This document shows, in pieces, positions 1 to 7,718 of a stretch of 54,298 bases of DNA. A program made the translations under genes and the position numbers. How positions within the stretch are numbered: the stretch's first letter is position 1; the number at the start of each line of letters is the position of its first letter. This DNA is from an uncultured Muribaculaceae bacterium (GTDB taxonomy: Bacteria; Bacteroidota; Bacteroidia; Bacteroidales; Muribaculaceae), in the NCBI GenBank assembly GCA_947386115.1, contig CANDNO010000013.1, forward strand, positions 1 through 54,298, written 5' to 3'. The notes beneath the pieces are model-generated. The model saw only the letters and a program-made list of their open reading frames with translations. It ran no database searches and had not been told where the DNA came from.

Positions 1-162
1 TATTACAGCCAATTTCTTACATTAAATATTTAGCTCTTTGCTGTCAAACTCCCGAACATAAAATATAACAGCAATGCTAAAAAAGGGCTTAATATCTGCC
101 CGACAATCATCACCATCCTCTCAATAAAGCCCTCTAAAACATGATTTATAATATTTTTGTTA

Positions 163-170
163 TACCTTTG
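163..170 (+). promoter_or_regulatory. -7 promoter box of small ORF / lipoprotein-ABC operon
   Basis: The sequence TACCTTTG matches the Bacteroidetes sigma-A -7 consensus TAnnTTTG. It lies 28 bases before the ATG at 199, a normal distance for a short leader. No clear -33 TTTG is visible at the right spacing. It may also serve the lipoprotein and ABC genes that start 45 bases after the small ORF. Confidence 0.5.
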
Positions 171-198
171 TATATTAAACCATTTTACTTCAGCAACT

Positions 199-348
199 AT
201 GACACAAATAAATATTAATATCCGAGACAAAGGGAAAAAAGGACTTGACATTGCAATTGCCGATATCAAGGCTGGCAATATAAAAAAGTTTAATTCAATA
301 GATGATTTTTTTAAAGACCTCGGCATACAACATATTATTAATGATTGA
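199..348 (+). CDS. small orphan protein of 49 residues, possibly antitoxin-like
   Basis: A 49-codon ORF begins with ATG at 199, just after a -7 box at 163-170; an earlier in-frame start at 157 would lie upstream of that box. The product is short, lysine-rich and charged. It has a basic N-terminal segment (INIRDKGKKG), then a helix-like segment (IADIKAGNIKKFNS) and an acidic-aromatic end (IDDFFKDLGI). The 'DIKAG..' pattern recalls the start of small type II antitoxin-like proteins of Bacteroidetes, but no toxin partner follows: the next gene is a lipoprotein 45 bases downstream. I do not recognise the family. It could be the first gene of the lipoprotein-ABC operon or an unrelated orphan. Confidence 0.5.
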   Translation: MTQININIRDKGKKGLDIAIADIKAGNIKKFNSIDDFFKDLGIQHIIND

Positions 349-393
349 CACTGGCAGTCATTCTTATCTTTTCGGATGATAAAAATATTATTT

Positions 394-1848
394 ATGAAAA
401 AATTTTGCTCTTTGGTTGTCTTCGCGGTGCTTGCCTTGGGTGCTCTGGTGCTCAATTCATGTACCGAGGTTGGCGATGACATCCTTTCGACTATTCCGCA
501 GCGTACGGCCTTCGTTGCCAAAGTAAATGCCGACAAAATTTTGGCAAGTGCCGATGTACGTCTCTCCGATGACAAATATAAACTCTCGGCAGCTCTCAAC
601 GAGCTGTCATATAATCTCACCGGTACCGACCGCAAACTCCTTGACGAGTTTCTTGAAGCCATCCCGGCCATAGATTCGGAGAACATCTATATTTACAGCA
701 CTGTCGATGAAGATGTTATACTGACATGTGGCGTAAAACACAAGTCGGAACTTACCAAGGCCCTCACCAAGCAATTCGGCTCGTCGGAAAGTATCGACGG
801 TTTTACCGTTTACGATATCAACGGCGATGCCCTCCTGCTTCGCGACAACCAGTTATGGATGAGCGATAAAGCCGAGTATATTATAAAAGCTGTAAAAAGT
901 GCTGCTGAACAGTCGGTTGCCGATAAACCCGGTTTCCGTGAACAGCTCGCTGCCGACAATGCCGTGACTGCTATTATTGATGACCGTATCATGACCAACA
1001 TCGTAAACAAGCAGGGTATACCGGCCCGCGTCACTGCACTCACCGACAACACGGTAATATTCCTTAATTTCGAGAATGAAAAACTCATATTCGGTTACGA
1101 TGGCTTAAACGACGACGGTACCCGACTTAAAATGCAGTTTGACGATAAATATGTCATTGAAAAAGAAGCCCTTGATTATGTACCCGAAAACTCTATTGCC
1201 GCTTGTGCCATAGGATGGTTGAAAGGAGATACCCTCAAGGCTATGATAAAAAACGCCGGCATCAGTGACTCGGAAATAGACAAAGTTGTCAACGGTATAA
1301 ACGGCTCGTCGACACTGTCGGTACAGGCACCCGAGAGAGCCGACTACCTCTTGCTCCCTCGGTACTGGAACATGACCATGAGCATAGGAATGGACAGGGA
1401 GTCAGCCGATTATATTATGGATATCGCAGCACAGGTGTTCAGAGTCAATGAAGTGAACGGCATAAAAATGGTCGACATCAATAACTACGACATACTCGGC
1501 GGCGGAACGTTCAGTTACAAATACTTCGACAACGGCTACATGGTGATAAGCACCGACTATAAAAACGTCAAGGAGAATCACAGCAGCCTTGTAGACGGTA
1601 TGGCCGGCCAACCTATGGCCCTGCATGCCTGTCTCGCCAAGAACGACCGCATTGCCACCGATTTTGAGATGCCTTTCGGCATCGATATCAATACCAACAC
1701 GGGCGAGCATGGATACACCATAACTGTTACTCTCATCGACAGCAAACGCCCGTTTATCGACGCCATCTTGAATCTCGCAGTCGACCGCAGCTGGCAGCAG
1801 AATGCTTTTGAGGTAATCAGCGCCATGAACTATAACCGCAGCCGATAG
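394..1848 (+). CDS. lipoprotein, probable DUF4836-type
   Basis: A 484-residue exported lipoprotein. The start was set at ATG 394, six codons inside the longest frame, because MKKFCSLVVF begins a standard signal peptide; the lipobox LVLNSC puts the lipidated Cys near residue 23. The mature part begins 'IPQRTAFVAKVNADKIL', a pattern seen in Bacteroidetes proteins annotated DUF4836, followed by repeated beta-rich segments and internal hydrophobic strands. No catalytic motif is visible. The ABC ATPase starts two bases after its stop and the permease overlaps that, so the three probably form one operon. The lipoprotein may be the substrate-facing or outer partner of that transporter. The family name is from memory of the N-terminal pattern and is uncertain; the lipoprotein nature is clear. 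Confidence 0.75.
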   Translation: MKKFCSLVVFAVLALGALVLNSCTEVGDDILSTIPQRTAFVAKVNADKILASADVRLSDDKYKLSAALNELSYNLTGTDRKLLDEFLEAIPAIDSENIYIYSTVDEDVILTCGVKHKSELTKALTKQFGSSESIDGFTVYDINGDALLLRDNQLWMSDKAEYIIKAVKSAAEQSVADKPGFREQLAADNAVTAIIDDRIMTNIVNKQGIPARVTALTDNTVIFLNFENEKLIFGYDGLNDDGTRLKMQFDDKYVIEKEALDYVPENSIAACAIGWLKGDTLKAMIKNAGISDSEIDKVVNGINGSSTLSVQAPERADYLLLPRYWNMTMSIGMDRESADYIMDIAAQVFRVNEVNGIKMVDINNYDILGGGTFSYKYFDNGYMVISTDYKNVKENHSSLVDGMAGQPMALHACLAKNDRIATDFEMPFGIDINTNTGEHGYTITVTLIDSKRPFIDAILNLAVDRSWQQNAFEVISAMNYNRSR

Positions 1849-1850
1849 TA

Positions 1851-2513
1851 ATGAGTCACGAGATAAAGTTGGTGGATGTTCTCCCGTCGGTGTTCGCCGA
1901 ACAGGCCGACCGGCTGCCTCACGTGCGCGACAGCCGGGTGTGGCTCAACACGGTGTCATTCGTCACCCCGGGCCGCTATCTCGTAGTAGCCGAAAGCGGC
2001 ACCGGCAAATCATCGCTCATAAGCTTCATCTACGGTAACCGTCACGACTATCAGGGCACAATCTTGCTCGACGGCGAGGATATAAGCCATTTCTCGCCAC
2101 AAAAATGGTGTGAGGTACGACGCACGCGCCTGGCACTTCTGCCGCAGGAAATGCGCCTATTTCCCGAGCTCACCGTCTACGAGAATATCGATATCAAAAA
2201 CCGCCTCACAGGCTACAAAACGGAAGGCCAAATCAACGACATGCTCCAACTGCTCGGGATTGCCGACAAACGTGATACCCCCGCAGCTCTCCTCAGCATC
2301 GGTCAGCAGCAACGCGTGGCTATGATACGTGCACTTTGCCAGCCGTTCGAATTCCTGTTGCTCGACGAGCCCGTGAGCCATCTCGATGACCGCAATAACG
2401 AGACGGTAGCATCGCTCGTCGACGAGGAAGCGCAACGGCAGGGAGCGGCCATAATAACAACCTCGGTGGGTAACCATCTGGCCATTAACAATGCAGAGAT
2501 ATTGAAGTTATGA
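1851..2513 (+). CDS. ABC transporter ATP-binding protein, LolD/FtsE-like, with altered ATPase motifs
   Basis: A 220-residue single ABC nucleotide-binding domain of LolD/MacB type. Visible motifs: Walker A AESGTGKSS at about residues 47-55, Q-loop Gln at about 99 (LLPQE), signature LSIGQQQR at about 148-155, Walker B FLLLDEP at about 168-174, and D-loop SHLDD. Two conserved positions are off: the first Walker A residue is Ala instead of Gly, and the switch-loop histidine expected after the last core strand is missing (ITTSVGN where family members have a TH pair). The gene follows the lipoprotein by two bases and overlaps the FtsX-like permease by four (ATGA), so the three are translationally coupled. 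It probably powers a mechanotransmission or lipoprotein-handling complex rather than import. The family is secure; whether hydrolysis is normal is not. Confidence 0.88.
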   Translation: MSHEIKLVDVLPSVFAEQADRLPHVRDSRVWLNTVSFVTPGRYLVVAESGTGKSSLISFIYGNRHDYQGTILLDGEDISHFSPQKWCEVRRTRLALLPQEMRLFPELTVYENIDIKNRLTGYKTEGQINDMLQLLGIADKRDTPAALLSIGQQQRVAMIRALCQPFEFLLLDEPVSHLDDRNNETVASLVDEEAQRQGAAIITTSVGNHLAINNAEILKL

Positions 2514-3688
2514 CTACATCACCCGTTTGGCGCCTTCTGCGACGCAATATCTCACCCTGGCAGCTTGCCGGTTATGCACTGGCCAATCTCATCGGCCTCG
2601 CAATAGTGCTCACAGCCATACAGTTTTATACCGATGTCGATAACGCAACATCGGGCAATGACGACAACCGGCTTCACGACTACCTTGTAGTATCAAGATC
2701 TATAGGGCTGCTCAACCGCAATACAGCATTCAGCAACCGCGAAATCGAGAATCTCGAGCAACAGCCATGGGTCGAAGCCGTAGGCCGTTTCGAAGCATCA
2801 CGCTTCAGAGCATCCATTAGTGTCGATTTCCAGGGTCACTCACTGTCTACCGAGACATTTTTTGAATCTCTGCCGGCACAATTTTTCGACCGCCTGCCGC
2901 GCGACTGGAACTTCAATCCCGACAAAGGAGAAGTACCCATAATCCTGTCGCGCGACTACCTCGCCCTCTACAACTTCGGATTTGCATCGAGCCGCGGACT
3001 CCCCAAACTGCGTGACAACGAAGTCTCGCTCGTACCACTGCAGATAACCATAGCCGGCCGCGGCCACACAGCACATCTCAGAGGTTACATCGCAGGTTTT
3101 TCATCGCGCATCAGCACCATAGCCGTACCCGCAGAATTCATGACATGGGCCAACGACAACTACGGCTCCGAAACAGCAACACAAGGCCCCTCGCGTCTTG
3201 TAGTCGAAGTCAGCGATCCCGGCAACCCCGACGTGCGTAAATATCTAAGCGACAACGGCCTCGAGATAGCCGGTGACAAGCTCGACAACAGCGAGACAGG
3301 CTTCTTCCTGCGGCTCGTCACCGGCGTAGTAATAGGAGTAGGCATCGTCATATCGCTGCTGGCACTTTTCATACTCACCCTCAGCATCTTCCTGCTCATA
3401 CACAAAAACCGGGAGAAACTCCGCGATCTCATGCTGCTTGGCTACTCGGCCGGCAGCGTAGCCCGCTACTACTACCGACTCACGTTAGCTGTCAACCTTA
3501 TAGTCATGCTACTGAGCATAATAATAGTACTTGCAGTACGCCCGCAGTGGACCACCGCCATTTCATCCCTCGACATGACACCCGGCAGCATCACAGCCAT
3601 GCTTCTAACCGCCGCCGCCATCACCGCCGCCGTCACCACCCTCAACATCGCCACCATCCACCACCTAACCACCCGCTGCCGCGCCTAA
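2510..3688 (+). CDS. FtsX-like ABC transporter permease
   Basis: A 392-residue membrane protein with the FtsX/MacB/LolE plan. It has an N-terminal membrane helix at about residues 18-40 (LAGYALANLIGLAIVLTA), a large periplasmic domain to about residue 260, then three C-terminal helices (about 265-295, 315-340 and 360-380). The ATG overlaps the stop of the ABC ATPase gene. A single permease would have to homodimerise, as MacB does. The periplasmic domain contains a conserved-looking 'PIILSRDYLALYNFGFA' stretch, typical of Bacteroidetes FtsX-like permeases. Its substrate cannot be told from sequence; the upstream lipoprotein is the natural candidate partner. The transcript runs towards purB, with a hairpin at 3691-3722 between them. 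Confidence 0.85.
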   Translation: MTTSPVWRLLRRNISPWQLAGYALANLIGLAIVLTAIQFYTDVDNATSGNDDNRLHDYLVVSRSIGLLNRNTAFSNREIENLEQQPWVEAVGRFEASRFRASISVDFQGHSLSTETFFESLPAQFFDRLPRDWNFNPDKGEVPIILSRDYLALYNFGFASSRGLPKLRDNEVSLVPLQITIAGRGHTAHLRGYIAGFSSRISTIAVPAEFMTWANDNYGSETATQGPSRLVVEVSDPGNPDVRKYLSDNGLEIAGDKLDNSETGFFLRLVTGVVIGVGIVISLLALFILTLSIFLLIHKNREKLRDLMLLGYSAGSVARYYYRLTLAVNLIVMLLSIIIVLAVRPQWTTAISSLDMTPGSITAMLLTAAAITAAVTTLNIATIHHLTTRCRA

Positions 3689-3690
3689 TC

Positions 3691-3722
3691 AAAAAGATTG
3701 GCGACATCTCTGCCGCCAATCT
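3691..3722 (-). terminator. intrinsic terminator of purB
   Basis: AGATTGGCG at 3695-3703 and CGCCAATCT at 3714-3722 form a perfect 9-bp stem. Read on the minus strand the stem is followed by TTTTT (3695-3691), as expected for a Rho-independent terminator after purB, whose stop is at 3742. On the plus strand it is followed only by an AT-rich stretch, so it may stop the permease transcript less well. Confidence 0.8.
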
Positions 3723-3741
3723 ATATTATATGTAGCCTTAA

Positions 3742-5088
3742 TCAAAAACGACCGGTGTAGGTGTGGGGGGTGAGGGTGCGGAGCTCTGCTTTGACGGCGT
3801 CGCTTACGTTCAGTGTGTCGATGAATGCCGAGATGCTTTCGGCTGTCACGGTTGTGTTGACGCGTGTGAGCTCTTTGAGGGTCTCGTAGGGTTTGGGATA
3901 ACCTTCGCGGCGCAGTATGGTCTGGATGCCTTCGGCTACAACGCTCCACATCGAGTCGAGGTCGCGGTTGATGGCGTCGATATTGAGAAGCAGTTTGTTG
4001 AAACCTTTAAGCGTGCTGTGCAGGGCTATAAGCATGTGGGCCATGGGGACTCCGACGTTGCGCAATACGGTCGAGTCGGTAAGGTCACGCTGCAGGCGCG
4101 ATACGGGCAGTTTTGATGCGAGGTGCCCGAGAATAGCATTGGCTACGCCGAGGTTGCCCTCCGAGTTCTCGAAGTCGATAGGATTGACTTTATGGGGCAT
4201 TGCCGATGATCCTACCTCGCCGGCTTTGATCTTCTGCTTGAAATATTCCATCGAGATGTACATCCACATGTCGCGGTCAAGGTCAAGGATGATGGTATTG
4301 ATGCGGCGCATGGCGTCGAACAGTGCTGCCAGATTGTCGTAGTTAGAAATCTGTGTGGTATATTCCTCGCGTTTGATGCCGAGTTTGTCGCTAAGGAAGT
4401 TGGCGGCAAAACTCTTCCAGTCGATGTCGGGGAAAGCTACCGAGTGGGCGTTGAAATTGCCGGTGGCACCGCCGAATTTTCCGCTTATCTTGACATTGTC
4501 GAGAGCCTCGAGCTGCTGGCGAAGACGATATGAGAATACGTTCATCTCCTTGCCAAGGCGTGTGGGTGAAGCGGGCTGACCATGAGTCTTGGCCAGCATG
4601 GGTATGTCGTGCCACTCCTCGACGCGACCCTCGATATGCTCGATAAGTTCAACGAGCAAGGGGCGGTAAACGTCGGCTATGGCATCCTTTATGGTCATAG
4701 GCACCGACGTGTTGTTGATGTCCTGCGAGGTAAGGCCAAAGTGGATATACTCCTTGCAAGCTTCGAGACCGAGAAGATCAAACTTTTCCTTGAGCAAATA
4801 CTCAACAGCTTTAACGTCGTGATTGGTAACGCTTTCGATTTCCTTTACGCGCTCAGCATCGGCAACGGTAAAATTGCGATAAATGTCGCGAAGGCTCTCA
4901 AACGTCTCTGGTTTGATGCCGGCAAGTGCAGGAAGCGGAATCTCGGCCAGAGCGATAAAATACTCGACCTCGACCTTTACACGATATTTAATAAGAGCAT
5001 ACTCAGAGAAATACTCATCAAGTTTTTCACATTTTGAACGATAACGGCCATCGATAGGCGAAATAGCAGTGAGCGAGCAAAGTTGCAT
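3742..5088 (-). CDS. purB: adenylosuccinate lyase
   Basis: PurB of 448 residues catalyses two beta-eliminations in purine synthesis: SAICAR to AICAR plus fumarate, and adenylosuccinate to AMP plus fumarate. The fumarase/aspartase superfamily signature GSSAMPHKVNP lies at about residue 290, with the catalytic Ser in the flexible loop. TSQDINNTS near residue 115 and KTHGQPASPT near residue 160 are the other two conserved regions. The longest frame has 22 extra N-terminal codons; I chose the ATG at 5088 (MQLCSLTAISPIDGRY) because family members begin there and the -7 box at 5119-5126 would otherwise fall inside the gene. It is monocistronic, divergent from the glycosyltransferase, and has its own terminator. 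The length fits the long E. coli-type PurB subfamily. Confidence 0.96.
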   Translation of the reverse strand: MQLCSLTAISPIDGRYRSKCEKLDEYFSEYALIKYRVKVEVEYFIALAEIPLPALAGIKPETFESLRDIYRNFTVADAERVKEIESVTNHDVKAVEYLLKEKFDLLGLEACKEYIHFGLTSQDINNTSVPMTIKDAIADVYRPLLVELIEHIEGRVEEWHDIPMLAKTHGQPASPTRLGKEMNVFSYRLRQQLEALDNVKISGKFGGATGNFNAHSVAFPDIDWKSFAANFLSDKLGIKREEYTTQISNYDNLAALFDAMRRINTIILDLDRDMWMYISMEYFKQKIKAGEVGSSAMPHKVNPIDFENSEGNLGVANAILGHLASKLPVSRLQRDLTDSTVLRNVGVPMAHMLIALHSTLKGFNKLLLNIDAINRDLDSMWSVVAEGIQTILRREGYPKPYETLKELTRVNTTVTAESISAFIDTLNVSDAVKAELRTLTPHTYTGRF

Positions 5089-5118
5089 ATCAAAAATATA
5101 TTTGTGGTTTAACAACCA

Positions 5119-5126
5119 CAAAGTTA
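5119..5126 (-). promoter_or_regulatory. -7 promoter box of purB
   Basis: Plus-strand CAAAGTTA reads TAACTTTG on the minus strand, an exact TAnnTTTG match, 31 bases before the purB ATG. A 6-bp hairpin (GTGGTT at 5104-5109, AACCAC at 5114-5119) sits at the expected start of transcription. Confidence 0.65.
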
Positions 5127-5171
5127 CGAATTTTTGTGGGAAAAATTTAAACACTTTATAAAGAAGAGTAT

Positions 5172-5179
5172 TAACTTTG
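5172..5179 (+). promoter_or_regulatory. -7 promoter box of the glycosyltransferase gene
   Basis: TAACTTTG matches TAnnTTTG and lies 21 bases before the ATG at 5201, giving a very short leader. It is divergent from the purB promoter, only 45 bases away. The alternative upstream TTG start at 5177 lies inside this box, which supports the ATG at 5201. Confidence 0.6.
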
Positions 5180-5200
5180 TATCAAATACTCTCAAGAGCA

Positions 5201-6136
5201 ATGGAGCAACCTATACTTTCGATAGTCATACCGGTATTCAACCGTTCCAAAATAGTTGGGGCGACCTTGGCATCTATTGCTCAACAGTCCTACCGTCCTT
5301 TTAATCTCATACTCGTCGACAACGCATCGACCGACAATACCAGGGAGGTTCTTGCCGATTGGAAAAACTCTGTTGAAAAATCTCCACAAGGCAAAGGCAT
5401 AAACATTACCATCACCGACTGCAAAAAACCGGGAGCAGCAGCAGCAAGAAATGTAGGACTGCAACTCGTAAATACTCCCTGGATAATGTATTTCGACTCT
5501 GACGATATCATGAGTCCCAATCACATAGAACTGGCGATAAAGGATATAAAAAACAATCCTGACGCCGACATAATAGGCTGGAACACCAACATAGTTGATA
5601 ATAAAGATAAATTATTACGTATAAGTCCTTTCTATAGTAAAAACTATCAATGGCATAACTTATTTAATGGATGCCTGTCAACTCTACATTATTGTACAAG
5701 AACAGAATTAATACGCCAAGCAGGTGGATGGAATGAGGATGTAGGTTACTGGGACGACATTGAACTTGGAGCCAGACTCCTTTTATATAAACCTAACATT
5801 TTAAAATCACAATTTTATAAAGACAGAGTTGTCATTAATACTTCAGAAGATTCTATTACAGGTAAACAAAGCGATAATCCGGAAAGAATAAAACCGGCAC
5901 TTGCTTCAATAGGAAAAATAATAGATAAACATAATTGGATTCTATTAAAACAAGTGATAGAAGCAGCAGTATGCTCGAGAGCAGGATCAAGCCATGGCAA
6001 AGAATTATATAAGAAAAGTATAAGCCAATGTAATAGCAAAATACTTAAATTTAAGCTATTATTAGCCTATTTATATACACTTAAAGGAGGGCGCGGAATA
6101 GCCTTAATTTACTACAAACTAAGATTACTTAATTAG
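5201..6136 (+). CDS. family 2 glycosyltransferase
   Basis: A GT2 (GT-A fold) glycosyltransferase of 311 residues. The N-terminus LSIVIPVFNRSKIVG and LILVDNASTDNTREVL are the standard UDP-binding strands; YFDSDDIMSPNHI at about residue 100 carries the DxD-type metal-binding motif; GGWNEDVGYWDDIELGARL at about 170-190 contains the acidic ED and the ED/DD acceptor-site motif. It probably adds a sugar to a surface glycan. The first 380 bases have host-like composition, but from about 5580 the gene turns strongly AT-rich, as does the facing acyltransferase gene. The two stops overlap by 12 bases tail to tail. This suggests a junction of recently exchanged surface-polysaccharide DNA. The donor and acceptor sugars cannot be predicted. 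Confidence 0.88.
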   Translation: MEQPILSIVIPVFNRSKIVGATLASIAQQSYRPFNLILVDNASTDNTREVLADWKNSVEKSPQGKGINITITDCKKPGAAAARNVGLQLVNTPWIMYFDSDDIMSPNHIELAIKDIKNNPDADIIGWNTNIVDNKDKLLRISPFYSKNYQWHNLFNGCLSTLHYCTRTELIRQAGGWNEDVGYWDDIELGARLLLYKPNILKSQFYKDRVVINTSEDSITGKQSDNPERIKPALASIGKIIDKHNWILLKQVIEAAVCSRAGSSHGKELYKKSISQCNSKILKFKLLLAYLYTLKGGRGIALIYYKLRLLN

Positions 6137-7168
6137 TATATTATTAGTAGCTACAGGTTGTATTCTATTATTATTTCTTACAAGTCTCTGTGTTATAAAT
6201 GCTAAAATTATAGTTATTAACAATACTGTACTTAAAAAGGTATACCATTCACAATCTTTCATTCCAAGATATACAAACAACTGTATAATAGGATAGTGTA
6301 TTAAATATATTTCGTAAGATACATTAATCTTGCTAAAAAACTTAATTTCATATTTATAACAAGATATTGCCAAAGCCAACACCGGCAATATAAAAGGATA
6401 TAGTAATATATTGCCGTAAGGTATATACCTGACTAATAAGAAAGAAGCCAGACTTAATAAAATAAGTTTACCATTATTTTTTAAGAATTCTTTTCTATAT
6501 AAATATATTAGGATTCCTACAAAAAAATAAGCTACTTGTCCGAATATCTGTCTTCCCAATATATTGTATATTTCATCATTCTTTTGTTCATACAATATTT
6601 GGAATATAAATCTATACAATATGGATAATATGATTATAAGTATTGCAAAACGTTTATCATTTATCCTAAACTTCGAAACAATATAAATAAAAATAGGTAT
6701 GGTGAAATATAAACACCACTCTATCTTCATTGTCCACAGAGCTCCGTTTATAGCTGAATTATGATAAATATCACCTTCAAAAACACCAGGTAATGATGGT
6801 TCAATCCAATTCAAAAACAATATATTCGAAACTATATATTTATAAAATTTTGAAGACGTAAAATACTCTTCATACGGTAAATCACTTATATACACAAATA
6901 GTATAGCACAAAGAACTACTATTAGTAAATATGAAGGAAGTATTCTTTTGGCACGTGTTTTTATAAATTTTATAGTACTATTACGCTTTATATATGAAGG
7001 ATAAACAAGAAAACCACTTAATGCAAAAATAGATCCAATACGTTCATAAGAATTAAAAATAAACGGTATATTGAAACCTGCAAGTACATTTACATGCTCT
7101 ATCAATACACCCATTGCAAAGATATATCTCACAAAATTCATGTTAGGGCAATAGACTCTCTCTCCCAT
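6125..7168 (-). CDS. acyltransferase family 3 (OafA/YrhL-like) membrane protein
   Basis: A 347-residue integral membrane protein with about ten hydrophobic helices and the start typical of acyltransferase 3 proteins: FVRYIFAMGVLIEHVNVL near residue 11, whose 'xxEH' takes the place of the catalytic His region. WTMKIEWCLYFTIPIFIY near residue 140 matches the conserved 'lWxlxxExxfY' region. Such proteins transfer acetyl or other acyl groups to surface sugars. Two ATGs are possible (7168 and 7141); the first leaves 8 bases after the upstream stop. It is far more AT-rich than the operon it follows and overlaps the convergent glycosyltransferase by 12 bases, so both may belong to one exchanged surface-glycan segment. 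The substrate is unknown. Confidence 0.85.
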   Translation of the reverse strand: MGERVYCPNMNFVRYIFAMGVLIEHVNVLAGFNIPFIFNSYERIGSIFALSGFLVYPSYIKRNSTIKFIKTRAKRILPSYLLIVVLCAILFVYISDLPYEEYFTSSKFYKYIVSNILFLNWIEPSLPGVFEGDIYHNSAINGALWTMKIEWCLYFTIPIFIYIVSKFRINDKRFAILIIILSILYRFIFQILYEQKNDEIYNILGRQIFGQVAYFFVGILIYLYRKEFLKNNGKLILLSLASFLLVRYIPYGNILLYPFILPVLALAISCYKYEIKFFSKINVSYEIYLIHYPIIQLFVYLGMKDCEWYTFLSTVLLITIILAFITQRLVRNNNRIQPVATNNILIK

Positions 7169-7176
7169 AACAATTA

Positions 7177-7710
7177 TTATAGCATATTAAGAGCTTGAAA
7201 GCCTTCGAGAATCTCGTTGACCGACATCTGACGGCGCTTGATGAGCTGACGCGCAAAATCGTTTACCACCGCTTGAACTCCCTGGTGACGGAACAGGCGC
7301 TGCATGTAGCTGAAATGCTTGTTGAAAAGGGTATTGATCTCGTCCTCGTCGAGCTGGCATGTCTCGGTGCCTTCGTCGACTATATATTGATGCACGAGTT
7401 TAAGCAACTCGGGAGTTATTTCCTCGCGACGATGAACATAGTAACGGCTGAGCACATTGGCTACAAGCATTCCCATTGTGAGCTGATAGTGCTCTACAAT
7501 CTGATTCCATGCCACACGTGCCGACAGGCGGGGATTTCCGGCAAAGTAATACTGGGGAGTAAATTTCATCATTTCGTCGGCAGGCGAATCCATATCGATA
7601 GCCGCAAGCAGTTCCTCTCCATTCATTACGACCATACTCATTGCCATGCCCGTGAGGCCATAACAACGGTCGCGTTCATCAGTATATTTTAAAGTAGCTT
7701 CTTTAGCCAT
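7177..7710 (-). CDS. conserved Bacteroidales protein of unknown function
   Basis: A 177-residue soluble protein, mostly helical, with no signal peptide. The start was set at ATG 7710 (MAKEATLKYTDERDRCYG); the four-codon extension would need TTG and overlaps the porZ-like stop. It has a distinctive FTPQYYFAGNPRLSARVAWN segment at about residues 50-70, followed by a helix with HYQLTMGMLVANVLSRYYV. I have the impression of similar short proteins in many Bacteroidales, but know no function. It is the last host-like gene of the leftward nadA-leuS-rdgB-porZ operon, and its start lies just after the porZ stop, which suggests coupling. No metal-binding or catalytic motif is evident. Confidence 0.75.
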   Translation of the reverse strand: MAKEATLKYTDERDRCYGLTGMAMSMVVMNGEELLAAIDMDSPADEMMKFTPQYYFAGNPRLSARVAWNQIVEHYQLTMGMLVANVLSRYYVHRREEITPELLKLVHQYIVDEGTETCQLDEDEINTLFNKHFSYMQRLFRHQGVQAVVNDFARQLIKRRQMSVNEILEGFQALNML

Positions 7711-7718
7711 TTTTACAA

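Noticed and set aside
30-686. 218-codon minus-strand frame at the left edge
   Set aside because: It is antisense to the lipoprotein gene and the small ORF with its promoter, and shows no recognisable domain.
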